Below are positions 45,458 through 56,685 of a stretch of 64,000 nucleotides of DNA, piece by piece; within the stretch, counting starts at the first letter, position 1, and the number at the start of each line of letters is the position of its first letter. The stretch lies in the NCBI GenBank assembly GCA_963921195.1, contig OY992537.1:180374065-180438064 (forward strand), in the 5' to 3' direction. The notes beneath the pieces are model-generated. The model was not told the DNA's origin. It ran no database searches and saw only the letters and a list, made by a program, of their open reading frames with translations. A program made the position numbers and the translations under genes. The stretch is from Pegoplata infirma (lineage: Eukaryota > Arthropoda > Insecta > Diptera > Anthomyiidae).

Positions 45458-48400
45458 GGCAGCCTCAGTTGCACTCTTGCTGCGCCTGACGACAGGAGCA
45501 GTTGACTTGGTTTTTATCCAAGAGCCCTGGGTGCGGGGTGGCAGGGTTTGCGGATTGAAGACCCCTGGGTTTAAGTTGGTGGTTGCCAAAGGTGAGGGCT
45601 CACCAAGAGCCTGCATCTTGGCAAAAAATGGCTTAAATATATTCTTTTTATCAACTTTTAGTTTCCTAATCCGGGGTCAATACCCCCGGAGAAGGTTGTC
45701 GGTCTAATTCGGGAGTCTGAATCTAGGGGACACCAGTTAGTAGTGTGTTGTGATGCTAATGCACATCATTCGATATGGGGAAGTACAGACACAAATGAAA
45801 GAGGCGAATCACTTTTGGAGTTTTTGTTAAGCACTAACCTGTATATTTGTAACAAGGGTGGTGAACCAACTTTCGTTACAAGTAAGCGGCAAGAGGTTCT
45901 TGACGTAACACTTGTATCAGATACGTTGTCTGATAGAATTGATGACTGGAGAGATTTGGAAGAGCATTCTTTCTCAGATCATCGCTACATTGAGTTTTTA
46001 CTCAGGGAGCGTGCCCCGGTTGAGACAGTCTCTAGAAATCTGAGGAGAACAAACTGGGTGAAATATAGGGAGACTTTTTCTTTGCTTTTGGATGAAGTAC
46101 CCTTATCTGAACCACATAGTTTGGCGGAAATTGACTGTCTGGTTGACCATATAACAAATGTTTGTAATAGGTGCCTGGATGCGTCTTGCCCTTCTGCAAA
46201 GCCTACAGGGAAAAAAAAGCCACCTTGGTGGTCAAATGAGTTGCAGACGAGCAGAGATTCCTGCAGAAAGCTCTTTAATAAGGCTAAATTTTCAAGAGCG
46301 GACGAGGACTGGTCTGCATACAGGCTGCAACTTAAGAGTTATAAAAAGATGATCAGAAATGCAAAATGTGATTCTTGGAAAAACTTCTGTGGAAACATAG
46401 AAGACGTTTCTGAGGCATCCAGGCTGCGCAAGGTTCTGGCTTCTTCTCCTTGCACCCTGGGATACCTGAAAGATCCTAATGGGGTGTGGTCTTCCTCCAG
46501 TGGAGAGTCGCTGGATCTCCTTTTAAACACGCATTTTCCGGGCAATTCCATGACGCCGTTTCAAGCTTTGGAACGTTCTGACGCCCAAGCATCTGAAATT
46601 GCTTCGGAAATAATAAATATGCCAACATTAATCTGGGCGATAAAAAGCTTCAGGCCCTATAAATCCCCGGGACCTGATGGTATAATCCCGGCTGAGTTGC
46701 AGCAAGTGTCGGACTATATAGCCCCGTTGCTGTATAATCTATACACAGCATGCATCAACTGGTCGTATATTCCTTTAAAATGGAGGGATACCAGAGTCGT
46801 ATTTATCCCGAAGGCTGGGAAAAGTTCCCACACAGCTCCGAAGGATTTCAGACCAATTAGTCTGTCTTCTTTTAAAGACAATGGAACGAATGATAGACTC
46901 ATATTTGCGTAGAGTGATTGACTCGAGGTTGCTTTCGACAAAGCAACATGCATACAGCAAGGGACGATCAACGGAAACAGCTCTTCATGAGCTCGTTGGT
47001 ACCATCGAGAGATCGCTTTCGGTAAAGGAGTACACTATGGTGGCCTTTCTTGATATTGAGGGGGCTTTTAATAATGTCATCCCAGAATCGATAGTATTGG
47101 CATTGTCTGGTCTGGGAGTAAAGCGTGAAATCGTTTTAATGGTGGAAAGCCTACTTGCCAGTAGACGTATAACGTCTGAATTGGGAGCGTCCGTCATATC
47201 TCGATTTGTCAATAGGGGCACACCACAAGGAGGTGTTCTTTCGCCGCTTCTTTGGAACTTGGCACTGAATTCAATGCTACTATATCTAGAAGCACGTGGT
47301 TGTCATGTTGTCGCATATGCTGACGATGTCGCGATAGCGGTAAAGGGGAAGCATCTGCCAACATTGCGGGACATTCTTCAGGGTTCTCTGAAATATCTGT
47401 CTAAATGGGCAAGAGACTGTGGTCTAGGAGTTAATCCTAGTAAAACAGAGCTTGTTTTATTTACAAGGAAAAATAAGATTCCTGCTTTTGATCCTATTTC
47501 TCTAGACGGTACTGAAATCACCTTCTCAGATGGAGCCAAGTATCTTGAAGTATTTCTAGATAGGAAGCTGAATTTCAGGCGTAATATTGAGGAACGGGTG
47601 AGAAAAGCAACGATTGCTTTGTATTCCTGTAAAAGGGCCATTGGAAAACGATGGGGTTTTAGCCCTCAAGTCGTTCATTGGATCTATACAGCAGTGGTGC
47701 GTCCAATTTTGCTGTATGGAATCATTGTCTGGTGGCCTGCTTTAGAAACAAAAGCGAACTGTGTCTTTATCACGAAGGTACAGAGAATGGCGTCAATGTG
47801 CATCACTGGTGCTCTTCGTACTACACCTACGGCTGCATTAGAAATCCTCCTTCACCTGATACCCTTGGACATATTGGGTAGGCAGTATGCAGCTGCGTCG
47901 GCAATTCGACTTAATAGCACGCTGCAATGGAGGAGCAGCGATTGTGGCCATAGCGCGATCTTGAAAAAGATAACAATACCACAAAATGTGGATTGTGCTC
48001 CCTCTTTGAGCCTCTTTGAGCGCCACTTTACCACTATGATACCATCCAGGGAGTCTTGGATGGGGGATACTCCGGGAAGTGGAGCTACCATAAATTTTTA
48101 CACAGATGGATCGAGGCTGCACGAACAAGTGGGCTTTGGGGTCTATTCGGAAGAGCTTGGATTGAGCCTGGCTCGTAGATTGCCAGATCATTGCAGTGTT
48201 TACCAGGCAGAGATGCTGGCAATAAAGGAAGTGGCTGACTGGTTGAGCTGCAATGTCTTGTCTACAACCGCAGTCAACATCTATACTGACAGTCAAGCCG
48301 CGGTCAAGTCCCTGGATTCAATGTTTCTGAAAACAAGATCTGCCCTTAACTGCCGCACGTCTTTAAATGAGATGGCCAAGCAGTTTAACATACGACTCAT

Positions 48401-48941
48401 ATGGGTCCCAGGGCACAGAGACATTCCAGGGAATTGCAAAGCCGATGAGCTTGCAAGACTAGGAACTACCTTACAGGTTCCAACAGAATTGGAATGTGTT
48501 GGTATGCCTCTAGAAACTTGCAAGCAAAACCTACGGCTTTGTTCTGCGACGGAGACTAATCAAAGATGGGCAAATGGATGGACGTGTGAGACAACACGAC
48601 TGATTTGGCCTTCTCTTAATCAGGGGCGCACAAGTGAGCTGATATCGCTTCCAAGAGGAGAGATTTCGACGGTGGTTTCTATAATTACCGGACACTGTCT
48701 TATAGGGAAGCACGCAGAGCGGTTAAATGTGCCGTCGAATGACTTTTGCCGAAGTTGCATGGATGAAGAGGAGTTGGAAACTATCGAACACTTTATTTGC
48801 CATTGCCCGGCACTTTCTGGTCAGCGACTTGCTTCACTGGGATCTAGGGAGCTGTACGATCTTTCTGATTTGTCGGATGTCAAAATTCAACATCTAAGGA
48901 GTTTCATAAGAAGCTCAAACTGGTTTAACGACAGGGACTAG
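45420..48941 (+). pseudogene. ORF2: endonuclease-RT-RNase H, broken
   Basis: It starts MLRFLQINLHHCKAA with the endonuclease IQEPWV motif. Around 45645-45670 coding sequence for the middle of the endonuclease is missing and the frame shifts. The second frame (45743-46912, open from about 45680) has CCDANAHHSIWGS and the catalytic SDH (about 45977). A one-base-type frameshift lies near 46870, just after RPISL. The third frame (to 48941) has FLDIEGAFNN, GTPQGGVLSPLLWN, the YADD catalytic box (47316-47327), then RNase H with TDGS, QAEMLAI, TDSQAA and GHRD, and a C-terminal CRSCMDEEE..HFICHC zinc-finger-like motif. RT and RNase H catalytic residues are intact, but the endonuclease deletion makes the protein non-functional. 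Confidence 0.85.
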
Positions 48942-49865
48942 TAGGGAAACCTATTACGATCCCGTGGTATCACAATGGACCTCAGAGTCTACGTGTGTTG
49001 ACGTAAAACGTCAACAGCCACTTACAACCTAACCTAACCTAAAGTCACATGTCATAATCATCTACGCGGCTTTATCAATTGCAAGACCCTCAGCCTGCAA
49101 AACACTACACTTATCCGAAAGTCTCAATGAGGCCCCGATTTCGAGGCATTTAGAGTATAATTCCGAATACGAGCCCATCTCTATCTTTGATCCGTCAGTA
49201 AGGATTGAGATCGCATTCTCTGTTATAACAGAGTTTTTCGCCCAGTCAGTATTTTAAAGTTCGTCTTTGGTGGCATATAGTCTGTTCTTTGTTTTAGTTT
49301 TGTCCCGCCCACTGTACTTAATATGGTCGAGTGTACCCAAGAGCGTTGCTCAAGCATTTGCGACTCTCTTAACCTGAGAGCCGATTTTGCTGCTGTGCTC
49401 TTCACTTAGATACCCACGGGCGAAATGATAAGTATCACTTCCAGGCCGGCCTGGGGTGCCAGTCGTTGTACCTTCTGTAAGTTGCAGAGCTATTATTTCT
49501 TAACCACTGCTCTCCACCACACCAGGGCACCATAGGTAACTATTGGTCTAATTATCGCATCATACATCCAGTAGATAATACGGTTTTAAAACCCAACTTC
49601 TTTTGAAAGTTCGTCTGTAGGTGTAAAACAACACGTTACGAATTTGTCATTACACGTTACGAATTTGTCATCTGTAATACTGTAATAATTTGTCATCTGA
49701 AAGCTTTGAGTCAAGAATCACGTCCAGGTATTTCTCCTGTTTAGATAGTTCTAGAGTGATTCCATCTAATTTGGGAAGGAAGAACCTGTCTATTTTAGCC
49801 CGTTTTTGAGAACAAGACGAGTTAGTGTTTGGCGGGATTAACTCAAAGGCCGTTCTCCTTTGCCC

Positions 49866-50240
49866 CAGGGTTGGCAACCGATACCCACCCAGAATAACGG
49901 TATTTGACTATTGCTACGCAACCAATAAAGATATGGACATTTTCAAAAGCGATTATAAAAGCTGATGAAATTTCTAGTATTTTAAATGTGTCACTTCGAG
50001 TTTGTACTGGCTTGTTTTAGTTATATAGGCCAATACCGTTATAAAACCGTTTCAAACGGTATTATAAAGGTATTGACCTATATTTCGAAAATGAACCGGT
50101 AGAAATACGAAGTGACACATTTAAAATACTAGAAATTTCATCAGCTTTCATAATCGCTTTTGAAAATGTCCATATCTTTATTGGTTTCGGTACAATAGCC
50201 AAATACCGTTATTCTAGGTGGGTATCGGTTGCCAACCCTG
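49866..50240. mobile_element. Palindromic hAT MITE, TSD CTTTGCCC
   Basis: The exact 8-bp duplication CTTTGCCC lies at 49858-49865 and 50241-50248. The termini are CAGGGTTGGCAACCGATACC, inverted. The arms of about 165 bp are nearly perfect inverses, with a ~45-bp loop near 50053. CAGGGTTGG plus 8 bp is typical hAT. It sits inside the reverse transcriptase region of the minus-strand relic. Confidence 0.9.
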
Positions 50241-51071
50241 CTTTGCCCACATCGGGAGTTTCTTAAGCGCTGATTCCATAAGTTTGCTAATCGTTTGTAA
50301 AAACATACCTTTGATTGGGATCACAACGTCCTCAGCGTAGGCAACCAACGTGATACCCATTCCGTTGAGTGACTCGGGGATCTTATTTATTTAAATATTT
50401 CACTCCCCCTTGTGAAGTTCCCCCTGTAACGACTTTCATCGATTCACTAACACCTGTCTTCCAGTTTATGGACCTGCTTTTCAGCATGTTGCCCGTACAT
50501 AGAGTAATCTGTGTATCCGAAAATGTATTTCGTAGGGCAATAAGTTTTGATGATATTTTGAAATTGTTGAACGCACCTTCCACGTCCAAGAATGATGCCA
50601 AAACATAATCCTCATTGTGAAGAGTATCCTCAATTAACCCGACAACGTCACTTAACGCCGTCTCAAACAGACCTACTCTTTAGATAGGCGTGTTGGGCCT
50701 GCCTGAAGTTGTCGGATGTAAGGATACTTTCACAGAAACATCATAGAGTCTTTTAAATGTTTTCAATAAAAACGATGACAAACTGATAGGGGCGTACTCC
50801 TTTGCGGAATTGTGGTTTAGATAGAGACCACCCTTACATTCCTCCATTCAGAGGGTACATACCCCGATGTCAGGCTGCCCATAAAAATTCGCAGCAGCCC
50901 AGGCATGATTATTCCGATTGACTCCTGCAAGAGTACCAAAAAATCCCATCATGCCCTGCCAATTGGGGGCTTGAAGGAATGGACCGCCCACGTTATCTTA
51001 CGTTCATCCACCATCATTCTTATGAGTTCGTTCCGGTAACGAATATGGTGAAACCCAGTTGAAAAATGTGT

Positions 51072-51703
51072 CACTGAGGAAATTTACACAGTGAGTCCCT
51101 TAGGAAATGTCTTCAGGTTCTGACAAATCATAAGTAATCCTTGATGACATGTCTTAACATTGTCGTCAATGAATGTTTGTTTTAAGAGTGGGGACAGGAA
51201 ATGTCTTCACAATAGAAAAACATTAAATTAAAATTTTAAATCTCTTCAATTTTCAAGAAAAACATGGCAATGTTGCCATCGATTTATTTAAAATAAAATT
51301 AAATTCTTACAAGTAGCATAAAAGTTATAAATAGATATACACTTTTGAAGACAAAGTTTAGATGAAGTAGTTAGGTGTTGGACCTATAAACTGAAGGTTC
51401 CAGGTTCAAATCTAGTTGGGACTAAAAAGGCGACATGTTTTTTCTTAAAATGATAAAGATAAATTATAATTTAAAATGGATGAAAGTAAAAACTAAAGGA
51501 AATACGAAGATTTTTTGTATTTTCGTATGTCAGACATTTCCCCAATGAAGGCTTAGGTGACATGTCCCCAGCAAGTCAGAAAGACCTGACTACTGCTGAT
51601 TTTGAGTAAGGACATTTTAAAAATTTATATGAAACTGTCTTTAACTCAGTACATAGACGTGTCTTGTGAATGTCAGCAGTGACTCAGACATGTCACCGCG
51701 TCG
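51072..51703. mobile_element. Unclassified insertion carrying a tRNA-like module
   Basis: The segment interrupts the minus-strand relic; relic protein sequence resumes on both sides. Its ends contain loosely inverted GACATGTC/TGTCACTGA motifs. The interior includes the tRNA-like sequence at 51355-51424. No exact target duplication was found, so the boundaries are approximate. Confidence 0.4.
51355..51424 (+). repeat. tRNA-like (SINE-head-like) sequence
   Basis: An A-box-like TAGTTAGGTGTTGG (51368-51381) is followed 21 bp later by a B-box-like GGTTCAAATCT (51403-51413). Between them ACCTA-TAAACTG-AAGGT could fold as an anticodon arm with a 7-nt loop. The T-stem and acceptor stem pair poorly, so this is a tRNA-derived repeat or pseudogene rather than a tRNA gene. 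Confidence 0.4.
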
Positions 51704-52505
51704 TCATTAAGGATGGCTCGAGGACGTTGCCAACTGGGAAGTGTTCCCAAGGAAGTATCTCTCTTCACCTTGTCCTTGCAATCCGGGAAATGGGTGTCCA
51801 TCAAAACAATGGTTTCCTGACTGCTTTCTGCGTAAGATCCATCGGGCTTATTAAGATAACTATGTACTTTGGGATCTTTGAAATGAACTTTGCGGAGCCT
51901 AACCGCCTTCGTAGTTCCCTAAAATTCTCCACAGAAGATGGACCAAGAATCTCTTTTCACCTTCATGGTTTCCCTCTTGAAAGCATTTAAGCTGTGATGA
52001 CAATTCCTACTTTCTGTTCTGGGAAGCTTGAGTTCCGTCGTCCACCACGGTTGGTTGATCTTCTTTGGAGGCAAGCGCTCTGTCACAAAAGTAACGTCAA
52101 GTACCTCCATTCTCACAATCGTGACAAAGTTGATCTTATATTTCATTTACATAAACATGCAGCCTGCTTCCTCGCTAAGTTGTTATTGTCAAGACTTGAG
52201 CCATTGAAAGAGTTGATTGACTTTGTCTAATAAGATTAGATTAGGATCAGAAAATAGGCAGAAGTTAAAGAGTTTCTATCTTGCTCCCGTACCAATGTCT
52301 CTATCACCAAAAATATACCACAGAAATATGTCAAGACTATCCTTTGCTGATTGCAAGTTCTCGGGTAGCCTTCGTCCTTGGCAACGATCAGAAATTACCC
52401 TGGAGTCGTCATTCCAAAAACCATGTTACTACGCACCCAGGAATGAAGACTCCATCTACCTCCACTTTGGTTAGCCAAAGTAAAAGTATAGCTGAATCTT
52501 CTCTA

Positions 52506-54610
52506 CACTGATAAAAATTTGTCATTTTGAATACTTTTTGAACATATTAAATGTATGTATGAATGCATACATCTACAATCGTGTATCAATAAATTTATAT
52601 CTAAAATACAAATACACAATTTTTATGTGGCGTCTCGCCTTTAGTTTTATTTTTATATATTTTTTTTCAAAGACTTTTACCATTATCTTCTTCTTTTACA
52701 TATATGGAATGTATTGTAGATGCCTAAAAATATGTATGTTTTTGCAAAGAGTTTCGTTTAAATCTTAGATCAGACATGTTACGTTTTTTTTTATTCCAAA
52801 TTTACCCGTATGTTTTACATTGTTACATTCACATGTATAGGCGTAAGTATTTATGCCAAAAATTTACCAATCTTTATGGGGACACGACTACTTCTACTTG
52901 TACATTGTTTGACAATTTTCCAATTTTCTATAATAAGTTTATTTATATATGTTTGGATTTTTAGGCAAAGTACAATCTTAAAGCGTTTGTTTTTAAAAAC
53001 AAATCGATTTGGATTGATTTGTTTTTCTGATTTTTCTTATGATTTTCTATTTTTTTTTTGTAGATGCTTTAATATTGAGTTGTCTATATTTCCGTTTTAA
53101 ATAACCCACATCATTGTTGTTTGTAGGAAAATTTAGGCTTGACTAAATAAATAACGCAGGGACTTATTAAGTCATACAAGGGGTATTATTTAAAAATATT
53201 TAATAATTTAAATATTTGATTTTTATAGAATATGTACTACAATTAAAAGTTTTTCATTTTTGAGAGTGTACAGATCAGAGGGTGGGTCACCCAACTTGGG
53301 TGTCTTGGAGAATACTTAATTTCTCGTCCTTCCAGGTGTATACCAAGAAACTGCGGTGACTTCTGTTAGAAACAGAGAATTGAACTATGTTCAATGAACG
53401 TACAGTTTCATAAAGAGCTATTTTCATGTTGACTACCCTTGATCACAATTCGCAGGTTTAAACAATTCTGTATGAAAAATATTTAAAATTGGCTGTTTGC
53501 ATCCCTAATTCTGGGAAATAGTAGAAATGGGTAGTCGATGTGTAAATTGGCCTTAATAACCCACTAATTCTGTATAGTTTCGATTTTGGAAAATTTAAAA
53601 TCTTTGTACAAATTCCAAAAAACTTATCTAAAACTATCAAGAAAATGGCGCCCAAGCTGGGGCCCGATGCCATTAACCCCCGCCATGCAGGTAGACTCAT
53701 GCCAAACTTTTTACAAAAACCAAAACAATTTTAAAAATTACCTGCAAACAGTTAGTATCACTTAGCTTGGCTGAGTTTATTTACTTAGAAACGAACAACT
53801 GGTTCAACAGTGTACACTTAATCGAAAACATATAATAGGGCATTTAGCATCCAAAGAGAATTTATTACTTGATCTTTAATAGGCAATACAAGAGATATTT
53901 AATGCTATTCATCTCTATGCCATTACCACTGGCCTTCCACCAAGGTCAAGTATCAATAGAGGTACCCCAACACACCTTAAAAAATAAGCGATGAAACAGG
54001 TGTCTCTATAAGGCAATACTCTATTGTCCATAGCTGAAGTTCCGTTTACGGTTTTAACAGAGAGAAACAAAAATCCTGCCACCACTAGATATATCCATCC
54101 CTCCTCTTGAGATATTTACTTTTCATCAGGTTCTTGTCTTATTGACGCCACATAACATTAGTTCGGAATCCTTGATTGAGATGCGTGGATGTCATCCTGC
54201 CTGTCTATCGGTCAGTTAATAACATCGCTCGGCCTATGAGTGGTCGTCGGGGGTAAAAGTAAGCTGGTCAGATTTTTTTTTTTAATTTTGAAAGCTCTTT
54301 TAGAATTTTAATTTTTGAAGTTACTTCCCCTTCACTTTTTTTCGATTCATGCTTTATGTTCAATTTTCTAAAGTTTTAATTTTTTAGGTACGGATTTACT
54401 TTTAGGACATTTGTTGACACAACAAACTGATGGGCGGAAGATCCTGATGACGTCCGTAGGAAGAGACAGAAATACTCTGGAGTTTTAAGTTCTAGAAACA
54501 GATAAAGCGAGCTAAGGGAAAAGATTTGGTGTTTCCTAAATTCGCATAACCTCTTTAGCAAAGGGTATTACGAGCAGTCGAATTACCGAACCTGGAACCT
54601 ATGGAAAACT
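52506..54610. other. AT-rich DNA and unassigned debris
   Basis: The part 52510-53270 is strongly AT-rich with no gene. At 53425-53545 there is a short copy of the CATGTTGACTACCC repeat. The part 53690-54600 has more balanced composition (for example 54020-54240) that looks like degraded transposon coding sequence, but no motif could be identified. Confidence 0.4.
53425..53545. repeat. Short MITE-like repeat, relative of the ends at 59230/63300
   Basis: It contains CATGTTGACTACCCTTGATC, TTTAAACAATTCTGTATGAA and GGGAAATAGTAGAAATGGGTA. The same order occurs at 59230-59350 plus 63258-63296 after removal of the nested insertion. The ends are inverted (GACTACCC against GGGTAGTC). Confidence 0.5.
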
Positions 54611-54622
54611 TTGGTCAGGGTT

Positions 54623-55850
54623 TTATATACCCTACAAATACAGAATAGGGATATAATCTTTTTTTCATACCGTTTGACGCGCATCGAAATATCGGTCGGG
54701 GAACCCATAAAGTATATGGGGCAAAACGCGTCAACGGTCCATACCAAGAAACAAATGTTGTCCGATTTAAGTATAATTTTGGCAAAATATTAGGTAGATG
54801 ATAGGTAGTATAAATTACAAATATAAAATTTTTTGATGAAATATTGGCAGAGTTACAGGGTTGGGAAGTTTTGATGTTTTTGAAAAGAACATATTTTGGT
54901 GAATTTTAATCAACATTTTGATGAAACAAAAATTATAATTTAAAAAACGAATTTTAAAGTATTTTTGACGGCCTTTAAAATGGCATTTGTGTTTTTTTTG
55001 AAAAAAAAAAAATTGACCTTAAAACTCAAGGTCAAATATTAAATTGTAATTATCTTATAAGGGTCGCACTTTTAAATTTTTTTCACTAAGCCCATTAGAA
55101 AGCTTGACATTTTTTTTAATTTCGGTTTTTTAAAAAAAAATAGTATGTATGCTACTTTATGAGAAATCAATTTTTTAGGAGTACTTATATAACACTCAAA
55201 TTGTACTTAAATCGCTTTAATCTGTATATAATAACAATAACAAAACTCAATGCTTAGATAAAGTGTTTGTTGTAAACACACACAACAAACGTTGCACGCA
55301 TACAAAATAAAGAAATTAGTACAGTTTGAGTGCTATGAATTTAAAAAATTGATTTCTTGTAAAGTATCATACATATCATTTTTTTTTAAAAACCGAAATT
55401 TAAAAAATGACTTAATGAAAAAAATCTCAAAGTGCGACCCTTATAAGAAAATTACAATTTATTATTTTGACCTTGAATTTTAAGGTCAAATTTATTTTTT
55501 TCAAAAAAACCACAAATGCCATGTTAAAGGCTGTCAAAAATACTTTAAAAGTCGTTTTTTAAATTATAATTTTTGTTTCATCAAAATGTTAATTAAAATT
55601 CACCAAAATATGTTCTTTTCAAAAACACCAAAACTTACCAACCCTGTAACTCTGCCAATATTTTATAAAAAAATTTTGTATTTATAATTTAGAATACCTA
55701 TCATTAGCCTACTATTTTGCCAAAATTATACTTGAATCGGACGACATTTGTTTTTTGGTGTGGACCGTTGACGCGTTTTGCCCCATATATATTATTGATC
55801 AATGACACACAGATTACTGACACACATATTATTTAAATGGACACACAGAT
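54623..55850 (+). mobile_element. DINE/INE-1-like element, copy H, split by a foldback
   Basis: The 5' piece at 54623-54716 has TATACCCTACAAATACAGAA, CATACCGTTTGACGC and CCCATAAAGTATA. The continuation at 55786-55850 has TATATATTATTGATCAATGA and then degrades. The 3' terminal hairpin is absent. Confidence 0.6.
54717..55785. mobile_element. 1.07-kb palindromic foldback with TGGGGCAAAACG ends
   Basis: The ends TGGGGCAAAACGCGTCAACG and inverse are flanked by TATA (54713-54716, 55786-55789). The arms are complementary for about 500 bp each (shared CGTTTTTTAAATTATAATTT type blocks and TGCGACCCTTATAAG). It shares TGGGGCA ends and the DINE target with 30736-36229. No coding capacity. Confidence 0.75.
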
Positions 55851-56680
55851 TACTTTATGGACGGACAACATGCTGAAAAGCTGGGCAATAAACTCGAAAA
55901 TAGGTGATAGTGAAGCAAGGAAAGTAGTTACAATGAATTGCCCCACAAGGGAGAGTGATGTCTTCTCTTCTGTGGAATCTTGTAATAAATGAGATCCTCA
56001 CTTAACGGAATGGGTATCAAGGTGGTTACCTACGCTAATGACGTTGTTAACATAATGAAAGGTAAGTTTTTACCAACGATTAGCGAACTCTTGGCATCAG
56101 CGCTCAAGATACTCTCAATGTGGGCAAAGGACAACGGTCTGGGAGTTAATCCAGCCAAAACCGAACTTATCTTGTTCACAGAAAGGTTTAAGACGGGTTT
56201 GTTCTTCCCAAATTAGATGAAATCACCCTGTAACTATCTAATGAGGCGAAATAGCTGGCTGTGATCCTTGACTCAAAGCTTTCTTGGACAAGTAATACAG
56301 AGAAAAGAATGAAAAAGTCGTTATGTGCTTTTTACACCTGCAGAAGAACTTTCGGAAGAAGATGGGTTCTAAATTCGTATATTATTCACTGGATATATGG
56401 TGCGATAATTACACCAATACTTACCTATGGTGCCCTTGTGTGGTGAAGAGTAGTGGATAAGAAATCATATCTCTGCAATCTACAGAAGGTACAATGACTG
56501 GCGTATGTGGGTATTACCGGTGCCATAAGATCAGCACCCCAGGCCGGCCTAGAAGTGGTACTAAACTTTCAGCCCGTAGATTTTTACGTCAAGACCACAG
56601 CAGCAAAATGGGCTCTTTTTTGTTAAGAGAGTCGCAAATGCTTAAGCAACGCTCTTAGGGGCACTCGACCATATTAAGTA
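55850..56680 (+). pseudogene. R1/LOA-group relic, RT part (plus strand)
   Basis: Fragments in order: ARKVVT.NCPTRES (degenerate GTPQGG motif), then NGMGIKVVTYANDVVNIMKGKFLPTISELL with the catalytic YADD changed to YAND, KILSMWAKDNGLGVNPAKTELILFT, then DSKLSWTSNTEKRMKKSL and RTFGRRWVLNSYIIHWIYGAIITPILTYGALVW. It is closest to the minus-strand relic at 49-52 kb. It is cut at 56681-56685 by the Transib-like element. Confidence 0.75.
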
Positions 56681-56685
56681 CGGTG

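Larger units (their letters stand above)
43923..49040 (+). mobile_element. Near-complete R1/LOA-group non-LTR retrotransposon
   Basis: It is bounded by an exact 13-bp duplication AAAGTCACATGTC (43910-43922 and 49041-49053). The order is a 131-bp 5' UTR, ORF1 (44054-45457), ORF2 with endonuclease, RT, RNase H and C-terminal zinc-finger-like region (45420-48941), a ~100-bp 3' UTR and a short AACCT-repeat tail (49027-49040). An APE-type endonuclease plus RNase H places it in the I/R1/LOA assemblage; the exact clade is not determinable by eye. It is inserted in the opposite orientation inside a relic of a related element. It has higher GC than its surroundings and an exact TSD, so it is young, but both ORFs are damaged. 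Confidence 0.88.
49054..52505 (-). pseudogene. R1/LOA-group relic, endonuclease to RNase H (minus strand)
   Basis: On the minus strand, from high to low coordinates: the post-endonuclease segment (51919-52146, NQPWWTTELKLPRTESRN and WSIFCGEF), the RT start (about 51000), RT with SFLDVEGAFNN and GGTSQGGV (50383-50601), a YAED box near 50330 in place of YADD, KLDGITLELS and KYLDVILDSKLS (49668-49877), and RNase H (49070-49230, with SKIEMGS and QAEGLAI). Many stops and frameshifts. It is interrupted by a hAT MITE (49866-50240), by a segment at about 51072-51703, and by the full-length element at its RNase H region. Confidence 0.75.

Noticed and set aside
49027..49040. Telomere repeat array
   Set aside because: There are only about two and a half AACCT units, located exactly at the 3' end of a retrotransposon before its target duplication.
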